In this document: positions 1-9,007 of the stretch, in pieces
Position numbering within the stretch: position 1 is the first letter of the stretch
Layout of the letters: every line of letters begins with the position of its first letter
Assembly (NCBI GenBank): GCA_039024315.1
Contig: JBCCQN010000119.1
Coordinates: 1 to 25,461, forward strand
Length of the DNA: 25,461 nt
Reading direction: 5' to 3'
Source: JBCAWW01 sp039024315
GTDB taxonomy: Bacteria > Bacteroidota > Bacteroidia > J057
Translations under genes and position numbers: made by a program
Notes under the pieces: generated by a model
The model's database searches: none
Told to the model about the DNA's origin: nothing
What the model saw: the letters and a program-made list of their open reading frames with translations, nothing else

Positions 1-2751
1 AAAGGGGCAGAGGCTTTCCCTTTTTTGCCAGTTTACCCCCAAACGGGCCGCAAGATTTGCTTCTAAGCCAGAGAGATTTTCTACTCCCCAGGCTTGGCTA
101 CCATAGTCAAAAGCATGGGCACGATCATGAGCTAAGCGATCAAAACGGGCCAAATACTGAGATTTCACCTCTAATAATTCCGCATCAGTCTGGCTATTGG
201 CACCAAACATTGCATACATCTGCAGGCTGTAGTCAGTAAAGCGTTCCGCGAAGCGGGCCAATAAATGATCCAAAAACTGATGCCGACGGCTCTGATACCG
301 TTCAGGGTTTTCTAGCAATAAATGTAAATAGGACAGTTCCTCAGGGGGGGCATAAATCCATTGAATGCTGTAGTGTTTTTCCGCTTCCGCCTTCTCTTCC
401 TCAGAGAGCTCATAAGGTTCAGAAATTAACTCTAAGCTATCGGGCCAATCCAGTTCTGCCCTCAATAAGCTGGCAACACTAAGGGCTTCTGCTTCGGTAG
501 TATAAGTTTGCACACTCAACCAAGCATAATCATAGGCTTCAAAGTAGATACCAAAGTAATAGCCTTCCCTTGGTGCTTTATTAGCAATACTAATTTTGAA
601 ATCTTGATTGGCGAGAAAAGCCTTTTTGAGATTGTGGATCGCCATTGCTCGGCTTTCTGGATTATCAAAGGTATAGGTTGGGACTTGGGGATCACGGTCC
701 AAAGGAGCAATAATTGCTAGCTTAAATAATTCGTCCTTAGGGACTAAGCAGGCGATGGCTTCAGTAGGCGTCCAAGCGTATGCTTGAGCGTATTTATTCA
801 GCCTAGGTGGAGTATAGATCCACTGAATGCTGTAATTTTTTTCCGCTTCCGCCTTTTTCGTGCCGAGATGACAGGGCTCAGAAAGTAATTTTAAGGTATC
901 AGGCCAATCGAGTTGTCCGCTCAATAAATTGGCAGCATTGAAGGCCTCTGCTTCTGTGGCAAAACTTTGTTCACTCAACCAAGCATAATCATAGGCCTCA
1001 AAGTAAATACCGAAGTAGAAGCCTGCTCCTGACTCTTTGGTCGCAATGCTAACTTTTAGATCTCGATTGACCAGAAAGGCCGTTTTAATATTTTGGATGG
1101 CAATGGTTCGGCTTTCGAGATTGTCAAAAGTATAAGTTTCGATTTTGGGCTCAGTCGCCAAGGGGGCAGAACCCGCTAGCTTAAATAAGTCTTTTTTATG
1201 TACAAAGCGGGCTATAGGCTTATCGGGAGTCCAAGCATATGATTGGGCGTAAGTACTTAGTCTATTTAGCTTTTCGATTTGAGGGACTGAATCCAGCCCT
1301 TGGGCAAAGAAGGTTTGCTGGTAAGCTTGGGGTCGCTCTGACTCTGGGATCAAAGCAAAATAACTTGCTAGCGCTCCCAGTTGGGCTAAGAAGTCAGCTA
1401 AAAGGCGTTCAAAAAAGAGTAAATAACCCTTAAACTGTAAAGCTTTGGCTCGGCGTTCTGCGCTAGCAGAAGGTCCTAAACCATCTAAGCCAATCCCGTA
1501 AACTTTAGGAAAATCGTGTTGGATAGAGTAATAATCGGCTAAATCCTCTCGGTAGGCCTCTTTGGGGGCCTCAATATCTAAATCAGGCAGGGCGGACTGA
1601 TAGCGTACTTTTTGGCGATCACTTAGGCTCTGTCTAAAGATGGGGCTCTCCTGCAGAGAACGTCCATCATAAGACTCTTTCTTGCGAAAGAGGGTAATGG
1701 CGCTGTTGTCGAGATCAAAAACAGGATAGGTATTAAGCGGCAAATGGAGCAACCATTGGGAATTGGGTTCGAGGCAAATGCTGCCATCATCAGATTGGAC
1801 GGTAGCTAGTTCCTTGCTGGTGCTTAGTTCACGTATTCTTTTGACACCGTCTATGCCGAGCACTAGACTATATAGGTCCGAAAAGTGAATTTCTTTTTGT
1901 TGCCGAAGAGCTAGTAATTCTTCTGGATCAATAAAACCAAAACTGCTTGTAGTATAAGGCCTACCGGCATATATATCCTCGATATTTTTGCCTTTGGCCA
2001 ACAGCTCGCCGAGCGTATAATAGTTGAGTTGAGGGCAAAAAAACTGCTTGGTCTGCTCCACTAAATCTCGAAAAACCTTAGCTGGATCCGCCTCGTCCTC
2101 AATTTCTATTTGTGCCGCTAAGGGGATGGCACATTCTCTCAATATGATGGGTTGATCCAGATTTAAAAAGTCTTCTCCAAGATTACGATGGGCCAAGAGG
2201 GTTTGTCGCACTTCCGCCAAAACCGATTCACGAGCTTCCGAATCAGGATCATCTAATTGTAAAATCAACTGATATAGACCATTGAGTTTGGCCACAAAGC
2301 GATCCTTATCCGCTTGCCCTTCGTAGTCAGTTTCCGCTTCGGCGCTATAACTTATCTCAACTGTTTCCTCTTTGGCCACCTCTAGCCATGCATTTTTGAC
2401 CCCTGGCACATCAAGCAACAATCTGCGATAATCCAAGATAGTAGCAGGCTCACTAGAAAGAATCTGGGCAGGGCTAAAAAATTGAGGTAAGCCCGTAGTT
2501 TCATTGGGATCCGTAGCCAATATCTGGCCGATCGGTAATTTGGTCCGGTAGCCTAAATCCAGCAGGGCATAGCATAGACTTTCTAGGGTAGTGATGCCAG
2601 GATCGTGCACATTGTGATCGGTCCAAATCCGACCAGAAAGCTTAGCAATATGCTCTAAGCCCAGCTGACGCAATGCCTCATACTCCAAGCCCGCAAAGGC
2701 AGGATCATTCTGGAGGATGGTTTTTATTTCGGGATTGATGATCGTGGCCAT
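1..2751 (-). CDS. Pvc12/Afp12-like eCIS baseplate protein (partial, 3' end outside window)
   Basis: This is an open frame of 917 codons from the ATG at 2751 to the window edge with no stop; the C-terminus is missing. Near the N-terminus (about residues 40-65) is the stretch IWTDHNVHDPGITTLESL, matching the W-T-(D)-x-N-x-HDPGIT-x-LE motif typical of the phage-derived second baseplate protein (Afp12/Pvc12 type) in contractile injection systems. In those particles it forms baseplate wedges with the Pvc11 homologue, which here lies directly upstream with a 17-base gap. From about residue 501 the protein carries two tandem copies of a domain of roughly 150 residues (listed separately), which I do not know from the family and which lengthens it. 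The remainder, around residues 810-917, is again charged and helical. Family assignment rests on the motif and gene order; the role of the repeats is unknown. Confidence 0.85.
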   Translation of the reverse strand, partial: MATIINPEIKTILQNDPAFAGLEYEALRQLGLEHIAKLSGRIWTDHNVHDPGITTLESLCYALLDLGYRTKLPIGQILATDPNETTGLPQFFSPAQILSSEPATILDYRRLLLDVPGVKNAWLEVAKEETVEISYSAEAETDYEGQADKDRFVAKLNGLYQLILQLDDPDSEARESVLAEVRQTLLAHRNLGEDFLNLDQPIILRECAIPLAAQIEIEDEADPAKVFRDLVEQTKQFFCPQLNYYTLGELLAKGKNIEDIYAGRPYTTSSFGFIDPEELLALRQQKEIHFSDLYSLVLGIDGVKRIRELSTSKELATVQSDDGSICLEPNSQWLLHLPLNTYPVFDLDNSAITLFRKKESYDGRSLQESPIFRQSLSDRQKVRYQSALPDLDIEAPKEAYREDLADYYSIQHDFPKVYGIGLDGLGPSASAERRAKALQFKGYLLFFERLLADFLAQLGALASYFALIPESERPQAYQQTFFAQGLDSVPQIEKLNRLSTYAQSYAWTPDKPIARFVHKKDLFKLAGSAPLATEPKIETYTFDNLESRTIAIQNIKTAFLVNRDLKVSIATKESGAGFYFGIYFEAYDYAWLSEQSFATEAEAFNAANLLSGQLDWPDTLKLLSEPCHLGTKKAEAEKNYSIQWIYTPPRLNKYAQAYAWTPTEAIACLVPKDELFKLAIIAPLDRDPQVPTYTFDNPESRAMAIHNLKKAFLANQDFKISIANKAPREGYYFGIYFEAYDYAWLSVQTYTTEAEALSVASLLRAELDWPDSLELISEPYELSEEEKAEAEKHYSIQWIYAPPEELSYLHLLLENPERYQSRRHQFLDHLLARFAERFTDYSLQMYAMFGANSQTDAELLEVKSQYLARFDRLAHDRAHAFDYGSQAWGVENLSGLEANLAARLGVNWQKRESLCPF
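342..792 (-). repeat. In-gene tandem domain repeat, copy B (C-terminal copy)
   Basis: Second copy of the duplicated domain, starting at codon 654 (YAQAYAWTP). The DNA is also still similar: a stretch encoding AYDYAWLS at about 515-545 is nearly identical to that at 974-1004. One extra codon lies near the end (EEEKAEAEKHYSIQ against TKKAEAEKNYSIQ in copy A), so the offset changes from 459 to 462. This fits a fairly recent duplication that has diverged mostly at synonymous and surface positions. Confidence 0.85.
804..1251 (-). repeat. In-gene tandem domain repeat, copy A (N-terminal copy)
   Basis: First of two tandem copies inside the Pvc12-like gene, beginning at codon 501 (YAQSYAWTP). It shares with copy B the segments YAWTP, DLFKLA, YTFDN-ESR, a FYFGIYFEAYDYAWLS-type core, EAEAF, LDWPD, LLSEP and YSIQWIY-PP. 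The unit is about 153 codons; equivalent positions lie 459-462 bases apart. The pattern suggests a small alpha/beta domain rich in aromatic residues; I do not recognise the family with confidence. Confidence 0.85.
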
Positions 2752-2768
2752 GGTAAAAATTATTGCTG

Positions 2769-5700
2769 CTAAGCGAGTGGAGGATCTTGGTAGTGTTCTC
2801 GATAGATCTCGGCGAAATGACGGGTAGTAATTTCACCAGCAAAGAGGATAGAACGAGCCGTCCGTGGACTAATCTGGCCCTCTAGATTGACGAGAGCATT
2901 CTTACAATCAGGCATTGGTTCGCCTTGTTCATGGGCCATTTTTATGCAACTGATAAAGTCCACATAAGGTCGAGATTCGACAAAGCCTACTAAATCAGAT
3001 TGGGAGGCACCATGGGCAAAGCAAAGTTTGGATTGATCGCCATAGAGCCAAGGAGTAAGATGTAAACGAATTTCACGGGCTAACTCTTTGAGATAAAAAC
3101 TGACGTTTAGACCGGCTTTAAATTGCACATCTACCTCCACGTGCACGGCTTCATATCTCGGATTGACCACCTTAAGTTGTACAAAGGGAGAAAGGCGGCT
3201 TTGCAGATACTCTTTGATCTCGTTGAGTAGGCTGATTGGAGCTTTGGGAGTAGCTGAGTTTACACTTTTGAGACTATCCAAATCAGGAATCAAAGCGACA
3301 CTAACAAAGCCAGGAGCCAGATGTAAGTCTTGGCGATAGGAACTACCTGCTAAACTCCGAGAGTGGCTGATACATTTTACCGTTTGTATGCTCGGGAAAG
3401 CTTCTAATACAATCCGTTCATAATCAAAAGCATTAACGGCTCTATCTTTATGGCGCAGGCGTTCGCTGACTCGGGTATAATAATTCGTTGAGGCATCCTC
3501 TTCGGGAGGGGCTCCGCCTCGTGATTGGTCTGGTTGTAAGACTGTCGTGATCGCCGAGTCTGCCTCTGCGAGTTTATCTAGGCTTTCTTTAGGGAGTGGC
3601 TCCGCCAAACGATTAGGATCGTTGTTGGCTTGCAAACTTGCGGTGGCCTTAACGGCTTGGGTGTAGACAGCAATCGTTTCACAGATTGCGGCGGTATTGT
3701 TTAAAGCACTTGCCTTGAACCAATACAATGGTTCTTCGCCAGGTGGTAAGAGACTAACATCCTTTTTTGAGATGTCACTGGGCACCGCAATTTTGACAAT
3801 ACCAGATCGGGTAAAGCCTTGCGTGCCATCTTCGAGTATTTGGAATTGATCTCTCAGTTCCTCCCACTGGTTGTCTTTGATATAAGCCCACTGGATGGGC
3901 GCAGGATCGTACTCTGAATCCGCCGTAGCTTCTGCCATTTGGAAATACAGATTGAGAATCCCAGCACGATTTAGGTCTTGAACCCCAATAAATAGGGTGC
4001 CTTCATCTTCGATTTTGTAGAGTAGATGAGGCGTTCCATTGCTAATGGATTGTTGCTGAAAGGATTTTTCAAAAGGCAGCAGTTGGTAAAAGTCGATATC
4101 AGCGTTCTGCGAAGCAGCAGTAGCCGTATAATCTAAGCTAATATCCTTGAGGATAGGTGTATAGGGCTCATTGGGGATAACTACTGTGCTCGACTGAATT
4201 TTGATGGACTGCAGCCGATGATATTTGGTGTAGAAATAAAGTCCTTCGGCAATCTCTGCCAAACCCAAATAGGGCATTATTTGGACAAGATCTGGTACGC
4301 GGCTAGAGACAAAATCTCCATAGCTCAATGGATCTCTTTCTGCCCTAGCGATGAGTAGGCCCTCCCCATCAATAATATCGCCATTACTGTCATAGTCAAA
4401 CTGGTATTGCTCATCGATGTACTTGACAAATTTTTCGAGAGCTTCTTCATTACTAGGGGCATTTCGGACAAGCTCTAGCTCTCCTAAATAGGCCGTCGCT
4501 TTATTGAATTTATCCTTTTCTGTGCCAGCCGTTACGGGATCAGCTCTGCCTTGGAGATCATCGTTTATATCCGTCTGGGTCCGATGAGTAGCAGGCATAT
4601 CGTACTCAGCGATAGCAGTACTAGCATTCGCGCTCAAAAGACCTTCCGTCCAAAAATCACTAGTCAAATTGACCTCAGAATCCAAGAATAATCCGTCTTC
4701 CAAATTGACACTACTAAAGGCTTTATTGATGGCGTCTTTGATGTCCTCAATGATCTCGTTGGTGCCACCGGCGGGAACGATAAATTTGAAATTCGTGTCT
4801 AGGGTAAATGCTTCTCGAAAAACATCTAACATCTTTGACCTGATACTACCATTGACCAAGTTTGTCAAAGAAGTACTCACGCTTTGTTTAATGGCATCGA
4901 TAATCGCCTCAGTATCTGTATCAGAAATTGAGCTGGTAGTATTGACCGTAAGATGATCCAGCAGCTCGTCTTCCACCCTTTGAGCGATCCCATCACGTAC
5001 TTCGTTGTTTAACTGGATGCGATCTTTGATGGCGGTTTTGATGTCCCCTATTAGTTTATCTATCCGCTGGATTCCTTTATCCGCTTCAGTAGAGTTAGTG
5101 AGTAGAGCTGAAAAAATATTTCCTAGTTCGGTTTCGATTTGATCCAAAGCTGCGACTAGATCGGCATCCGTCTCGCTTACCCCAAGATTAGCTGTGATTT
5201 TGGTTTTTATCTCTTCGATTATACTCTCTGTGGTCGTTGTCTCGTCTAAGATGTCAGTAAAAGCATCTTTGATCTTTTGCTTAAAATCACTTTCATCGAC
5301 TTTTTGGAGACAATCAGCAATCACATCATCGGCAAACTTATTTCGCTCGGTTAAGCTTATACTCTGATTTGTATCTACCTCAACATCGCCAAGATAGTCA
5401 AGCAGTTGCGTTTCAATCAGGGCCGTAAATCCATTAGCACTGGGGTCATCCTCTATGTAAAAAAGTAAGTCTGCTAGAATGCTAGCTTGGTCCGGCACCG
5501 CCAAGTCATCATCTACGGGGCCACAAAGGGCATCAACGGCGGCTTCTATTTTTTCTCGTAATAGACCTGGGTTGATATTGGTCCCATCGCTATAAGTGCC
5601 TCCCTCGAGCAAAGCCACTACATTTTGGCTAAGATTGGTCTCTAGGGTTTCTAATATATTTTGGTCAATCGCTTTGCGAAAAACCGCGACAATCGGCAGG

Positions 5701-8267
5701 GTCTTAGGCAATAGATCATCACCAAACTGAAAGATTCGCTCTACGTTTTTAAAGTATTCTTTTAAGCTGAACTGTTGTCTTTTAAACTTTGCATTGAAGT
5801 CAGCTTCTGATTCTGTCCCGACCCTATTGCCCTCATCATCGATATAAGCATAGACAGCGCCAAAGACAAAATCCTCTGGAAACTTGCCAAAAGCCATCAT
5901 TTGGCGGGCCAAAATGAAAGGATACTTGCGATGTTGAAAGTCTTGTTCCTTGAGAGTCAAGCGTAAAAAGCCATCTCTTTCCGCTTTGGTCAATTCCGTC
6001 AAAGGCTGATTGATGACCTCAGCTCGATTTTGGTCCACCAAACCCGTAAAAGCCGTGCTTTCAAAGCCAATACGTTGCTGATATTTATTGGGTCGCTCAG
6101 GGTGCAAATCATCCCCACCAATATTTTGAAATAAAGGTTGCTCTGTAGGCCCAGCTACCCATTTTCCTTCTGATAAAAGAGAAGCTTCAAATTTGAAAGC
6201 ATTGTTTTTCACCCCAGCAAAGCCAATGGTGATATCTTCATAACCTAGATAATAGTCTTCAAAATCATCGGGCTTATCCTTCCAATTCAGATTCAACTGG
6301 ACAGAACTCCAAGCCTTACCAAAGACTTCGTGACTACCTATAAAAAAATGTGATCCTCGCGAAATAGTTTGGTCCTCTATTGTCAAATCGGCCTCTACCG
6401 AGGGGCGTACCCCAAATGGATAAACCAAGGCATTGACATCTTGCAGGTTTTCATCGTTTTGGACTACGATAGTGGACTTCATTTCGCAAACTGAAACGGT
6501 AATTTCAGCCTGTTCCAGCACTTTTGATTGTAGATAATGGTAGATGCTAGCCTCATCAGATGAATTATCGGTGAGATTATATAAACAACAATTTTCATTA
6601 TCCCCAAGTGTGTCCAAGGACTGGGTGGCCTTGGGGTTGAGCTCCATGCTCAAAAGGGGATATTTAGATTTGATAAGGTTGAGCTCCCCCTCCGGCAAAA
6701 AGGCTTGGATTGGAGGATCTGCCTCTGAAAGATCAATTTCTATATTTAAAAGCAGCTTATTACCCGCCTCTACAAAGTTAAATGTTAAGTTCTCCCTAGC
6801 AGGTTTTACCCATTCTTCTGCACTACTCAATTTGACGATAAAGATGGGTTCTGTGGCATTACTCGGCCAATTGATGAGGGTATCATCTTGATCCGTTTTT
6901 GTGCCAAGATCCAAACGCACCTCAATCTTTCGCTTACCCTCTTGAAGCAATAAAACGGGCGAAGCCAAGACAAATCCCTGTTGAGCTTTGGGATAGTTTT
7001 GATAAGCAACTACTTCTTTTGCAGCATCAGGGTCTGCAGGAAGCAGCAACTTACTTGCTTTGGCTCCTAAAGTTGGCCAACTGTGCGGGCCATCGCCTTG
7101 AAAGTCCTCCTCTTTTCCGTCTGCTTTGGTGATATTTGGCGCGACATAAACGCCTTCTATAATATCCTCTGCGCCCAGCTTGAATTTGTTGAGATGTAGG
7201 GCGCTAAAGCTAGTGGCTTGCGCCTTATCCAAGACGATCTCCTCGTCCAAGGCAAAGACGATATCTGTATCATTGGCATCGGTAGCGTCCTGTACCAAGC
7301 GCCCTTTGTCGAGCTTATATTGATCTATGTGTTGTTGCAGCTCAAAGACGACTATGGCTTCATCTGGCTTCGCCGAACGCGTTTTTATGCCCAATATGGT
7401 TTTGAAAAAATAGTCAAGATGAGCTCGACTCAATTGATTGAGATGTTCTTGAAACTGCGCAAATAGTTCCAAAAAAGTAAAGAGCAGGCCCAATTGGGGA
7501 TCATGCTTTTGCCTTTGGGCTTCTTGGAGCGGTACTAAGCTCTCTTGTAAATAATTTTCGGTGGCGAGGAGTTGGGTTTGGATCTGTCCCAGAACGCTTG
7601 CACATATACCTTGGATTTGCTCTAAATTGGCAGCCATATTTAGGCTTCCCTCTATTGCATTGGTTTCGATGTCAAAGCAGTTGGTGGGTTCCGCATACAA
7701 TTGCTCCCAATCAAGTCCCCAAATGTCAGAATCCAAAAAAGGGATAAAATCTATCCCCAACTCTACTCCTTGACTTTTCAAGCAATTGCAATCATTGATA
7801 AACTGCTTTAGCGGCAGTTGCAGATTACTGGCAACCATGCGATCAAGTATCGGAGCGAAGCTATGATTAGAAGCGTTCAGCCGCAGGCTAAGCCTATGAA
7901 GAAAGGCAAACTGATCATGGTATATCTCTTGACAAACAGGCACCAAATGCACTGCGCTTGGCTCATTACGCACCAATTTGATCGCGGTATTGATATTACT
8001 GTTTAATTGATCTACCGAAAGATGCTGGATACTAGCGAGTTGAAAGGGCAAACTGTTGGTAAAAAATTGTTGCCAATCATGGACGCCCAGCTGCAGATCA
8101 TAAAAATTGACTTGGGCCGCAAATTCGTGCAGATAGACCAACAATTCTCCCAATTTCCGATCATCGATCTTTATGTTCTCTGGATCAAGGGCAAATAAGT
8201 ATCGATCAGCCTGGCGTGTGCCAGGATTGAGTAAAAAAGGATGCGGTATGGGATTAGGATTTGCCAT
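2769..8267 (-). CDS. Pvc11/Afp11-like (gpJ family) eCIS baseplate protein, unusually long
   Basis: A protein of 1832 residues from the ATG at 8267. An in-frame TTG at 8276 would add three residues, but the ATG is preferred. Hallmarks of the baseplate J-like family sit at both ends. At roughly residues 260-330 is a pattern FLELFAQFQEHLNQLSRAH, followed by HLDYFF, PDEAIVVFEL and alternating D/G-rich strands. Near the C-terminus (about 1615-1790) are YYTRVSERLRHKDRAVNAFDY, then ERIVLEAFP and APGFVSVALIPD, classic for gp6/J-like wedge proteins. In Afp/PVC particles the homologue forms the baseplate wedge joining sheath, spike and fibres. The middle (about residues 866-1192) holds an acidic, strongly helical insertion with recurring I-I-x-x-I-K-x-x-I patterns. 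It begins 13 bases after the gp25-like gene and is followed 17 bases later by the Pvc12-like gene, as in known eCIS loci. Confidence 0.9.
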   Translation of the reverse strand: MANPNPIPHPFLLNPGTRQADRYLFALDPENIKIDDRKLGELLVYLHEFAAQVNFYDLQLGVHDWQQFFTNSLPFQLASIQHLSVDQLNSNINTAIKLVRNEPSAVHLVPVCQEIYHDQFAFLHRLSLRLNASNHSFAPILDRMVASNLQLPLKQFINDCNCLKSQGVELGIDFIPFLDSDIWGLDWEQLYAEPTNCFDIETNAIEGSLNMAANLEQIQGICASVLGQIQTQLLATENYLQESLVPLQEAQRQKHDPQLGLLFTFLELFAQFQEHLNQLSRAHLDYFFKTILGIKTRSAKPDEAIVVFELQQHIDQYKLDKGRLVQDATDANDTDIVFALDEEIVLDKAQATSFSALHLNKFKLGAEDIIEGVYVAPNITKADGKEEDFQGDGPHSWPTLGAKASKLLLPADPDAAKEVVAYQNYPKAQQGFVLASPVLLLQEGKRKIEVRLDLGTKTDQDDTLINWPSNATEPIFIVKLSSAEEWVKPARENLTFNFVEAGNKLLLNIEIDLSEADPPIQAFLPEGELNLIKSKYPLLSMELNPKATQSLDTLGDNENCCLYNLTDNSSDEASIYHYLQSKVLEQAEITVSVCEMKSTIVVQNDENLQDVNALVYPFGVRPSVEADLTIEDQTISRGSHFFIGSHEVFGKAWSSVQLNLNWKDKPDDFEDYYLGYEDITIGFAGVKNNAFKFEASLLSEGKWVAGPTEQPLFQNIGGDDLHPERPNKYQQRIGFESTAFTGLVDQNRAEVINQPLTELTKAERDGFLRLTLKEQDFQHRKYPFILARQMMAFGKFPEDFVFGAVYAYIDDEGNRVGTESEADFNAKFKRQQFSLKEYFKNVERIFQFGDDLLPKTLPIVAVFRKAIDQNILETLETNLSQNVVALLEGGTYSDGTNINPGLLREKIEAAVDALCGPVDDDLAVPDQASILADLLFYIEDDPSANGFTALIETQLLDYLGDVEVDTNQSISLTERNKFADDVIADCLQKVDESDFKQKIKDAFTDILDETTTTESIIEEIKTKITANLGVSETDADLVAALDQIETELGNIFSALLTNSTEADKGIQRIDKLIGDIKTAIKDRIQLNNEVRDGIAQRVEDELLDHLTVNTTSSISDTDTEAIIDAIKQSVSTSLTNLVNGSIRSKMLDVFREAFTLDTNFKFIVPAGGTNEIIEDIKDAINKAFSSVNLEDGLFLDSEVNLTSDFWTEGLLSANASTAIAEYDMPATHRTQTDINDDLQGRADPVTAGTEKDKFNKATAYLGELELVRNAPSNEEALEKFVKYIDEQYQFDYDSNGDIIDGEGLLIARAERDPLSYGDFVSSRVPDLVQIMPYLGLAEIAEGLYFYTKYHRLQSIKIQSSTVVIPNEPYTPILKDISLDYTATAASQNADIDFYQLLPFEKSFQQQSISNGTPHLLYKIEDEGTLFIGVQDLNRAGILNLYFQMAEATADSEYDPAPIQWAYIKDNQWEELRDQFQILEDGTQGFTRSGIVKIAVPSDISKKDVSLLPPGEEPLYWFKASALNNTAAICETIAVYTQAVKATASLQANNDPNRLAEPLPKESLDKLAEADSAITTVLQPDQSRGGAPPEEDASTNYYTRVSERLRHKDRAVNAFDYERIVLEAFPSIQTVKCISHSRSLAGSSYRQDLHLAPGFVSVALIPDLDSLKSVNSATPKAPISLLNEIKEYLQSRLSPFVQLKVVNPRYEAVHVEVDVQFKAGLNVSFYLKELAREIRLHLTPWLYGDQSKLCFAHGASQSDLVGFVESRPYVDFISCIKMAHEQGEPMPDCKNALVNLEGQISPRTARSILFAGEITTRHFAEIYREHYQDPPLA

Positions 8268-8280
8268 GCAAGCCAATTGC

Positions 8281-8706
8281 TTAAATCGATTCTTCTGCTT
8301 CTCTCAAATAAAAGTCATAGACATAGTTGAAACGACTGTTGGTGCCACTAATCAGATACACTACTTCAATCGTAAAGCGTCCCTCAATCAGGTCAAAACT
8401 ATCGGCAGGGGTAACATTGACCGCTTCTATTTCTATCCTAGGCTCAAAGAGTAATAGGGCTTCTTCAACTAGGTTTCTGAGAAAACCGATCATCCCAACA
8501 TTGAGGGGTTCAAACTGATAGTCTGCCAAATTGCATCCAAAACGCGGGCGCATCACCCGCTCACCTAAGCTCGTAGAAAGTAAGATCCCCAAACTTTGGT
8601 TGATATCCTCTACTCCACTTACCAGCTCAGTAGTATTGCTATTGAGGTCAAAGCTAGGTGGAAAGGCCCAGCCCGTACCGAGAAATTCTAAGTTATCAGC
8701 CATCAT
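8281..8706 (-). CDS. gp25-like eCIS baseplate wedge protein (Pvc9/Afp9)
   Basis: A protein of 141 residues, close to the usual gp25/W size. The N-terminal FLGTGWAFPP, the central SLGILLSTSLGERVMRPRFG and the following helix with LFEPRIEI are diagnostic of the gp25/GPW family (T4 gp25, T6SS TssE, Afp9). The family sits at the sheath-baseplate junction and helps start sheath polymerisation. Two adjacent ATG codons (8706 and 8703) could both start it. It follows the PAAR gene by 9 bases and precedes the Pvc11-like gene by 13, inside the same operon. The order is PAAR before gp25, the reverse of Afp/PVC numbering. Confidence 0.92.
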   Translation of the reverse strand: MMADNLEFLGTGWAFPPSFDLNSNTTELVSGVEDINQSLGILLSTSLGERVMRPRFGCNLADYQFEPLNVGMIGFLRNLVEEALLLFEPRIEIEAVNVTPADSFDLIEGRFTIEVVYLISGTNSRFNYVYDFYLREAEESI

Positions 8707-8715
8707 TTTTTCTGC

Positions 8716-9006
8716 TTAGCCGCCAATTAAGACGGTAGGTTCTCCCTTAACAATCACTCCTCCATGAGCCGTTTGGTCTCCCATTCTGGCCGCTGGTTTT
8801 CCGGCGATTAGCACCGTACTAGATCCCTTGATGATGGTATCAGGAGGGCCAGTGCAGGTCGCTAAATCTCCGACTAGAGCAGCTGGCATATTTGCAATGA
8901 GTACAGTAGGCGCACCAGGGCCAGTAATCGGTCCTCCAACATGGGGTACTACGCCCGTCACCATAGGGCAGGTGTGCATATCAGTTATTCTAGCGGCAGG
9001 AGGCAT
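8716..9006 (-). CDS. PAAR-repeat spike tip protein (Pvc10/Afp10-like)
   Basis: A protein of 96 residues that opens with PPAARITDMHTCP and contains three PAAR-type repeats (PTVLIANMPAALVGDLAT, then STVLIAGKPAARMGDQTA, then PTVLIGG). PAAR proteins fold as a sharp cone that caps the VgrG-like spike and pierces the target envelope; candidate metal ligands at the tip are His11, Cys13, His22, Cys51 and His81. It starts 1 base after the VgrG-like gene, the expected partner. No toxin domain is attached, so it is a structural tip only. Confidence 0.95.
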   Translation of the reverse strand: MPPAARITDMHTCPMVTGVVPHVGGPITGPGAPTVLIANMPAALVGDLATCTGPPDTIIKGSSTVLIAGKPAARMGDQTAHGGVIVKGEPTVLIGG

Positions 9007-9007
9007 A

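Noticed and set aside
4669..4956. Plus-strand open frame of 95 codons inside the Pvc11-like gene
   Set aside because: It lies wholly antisense to a long, well-supported coding region, and its protein has no recognisable motif; it is a shadow frame.
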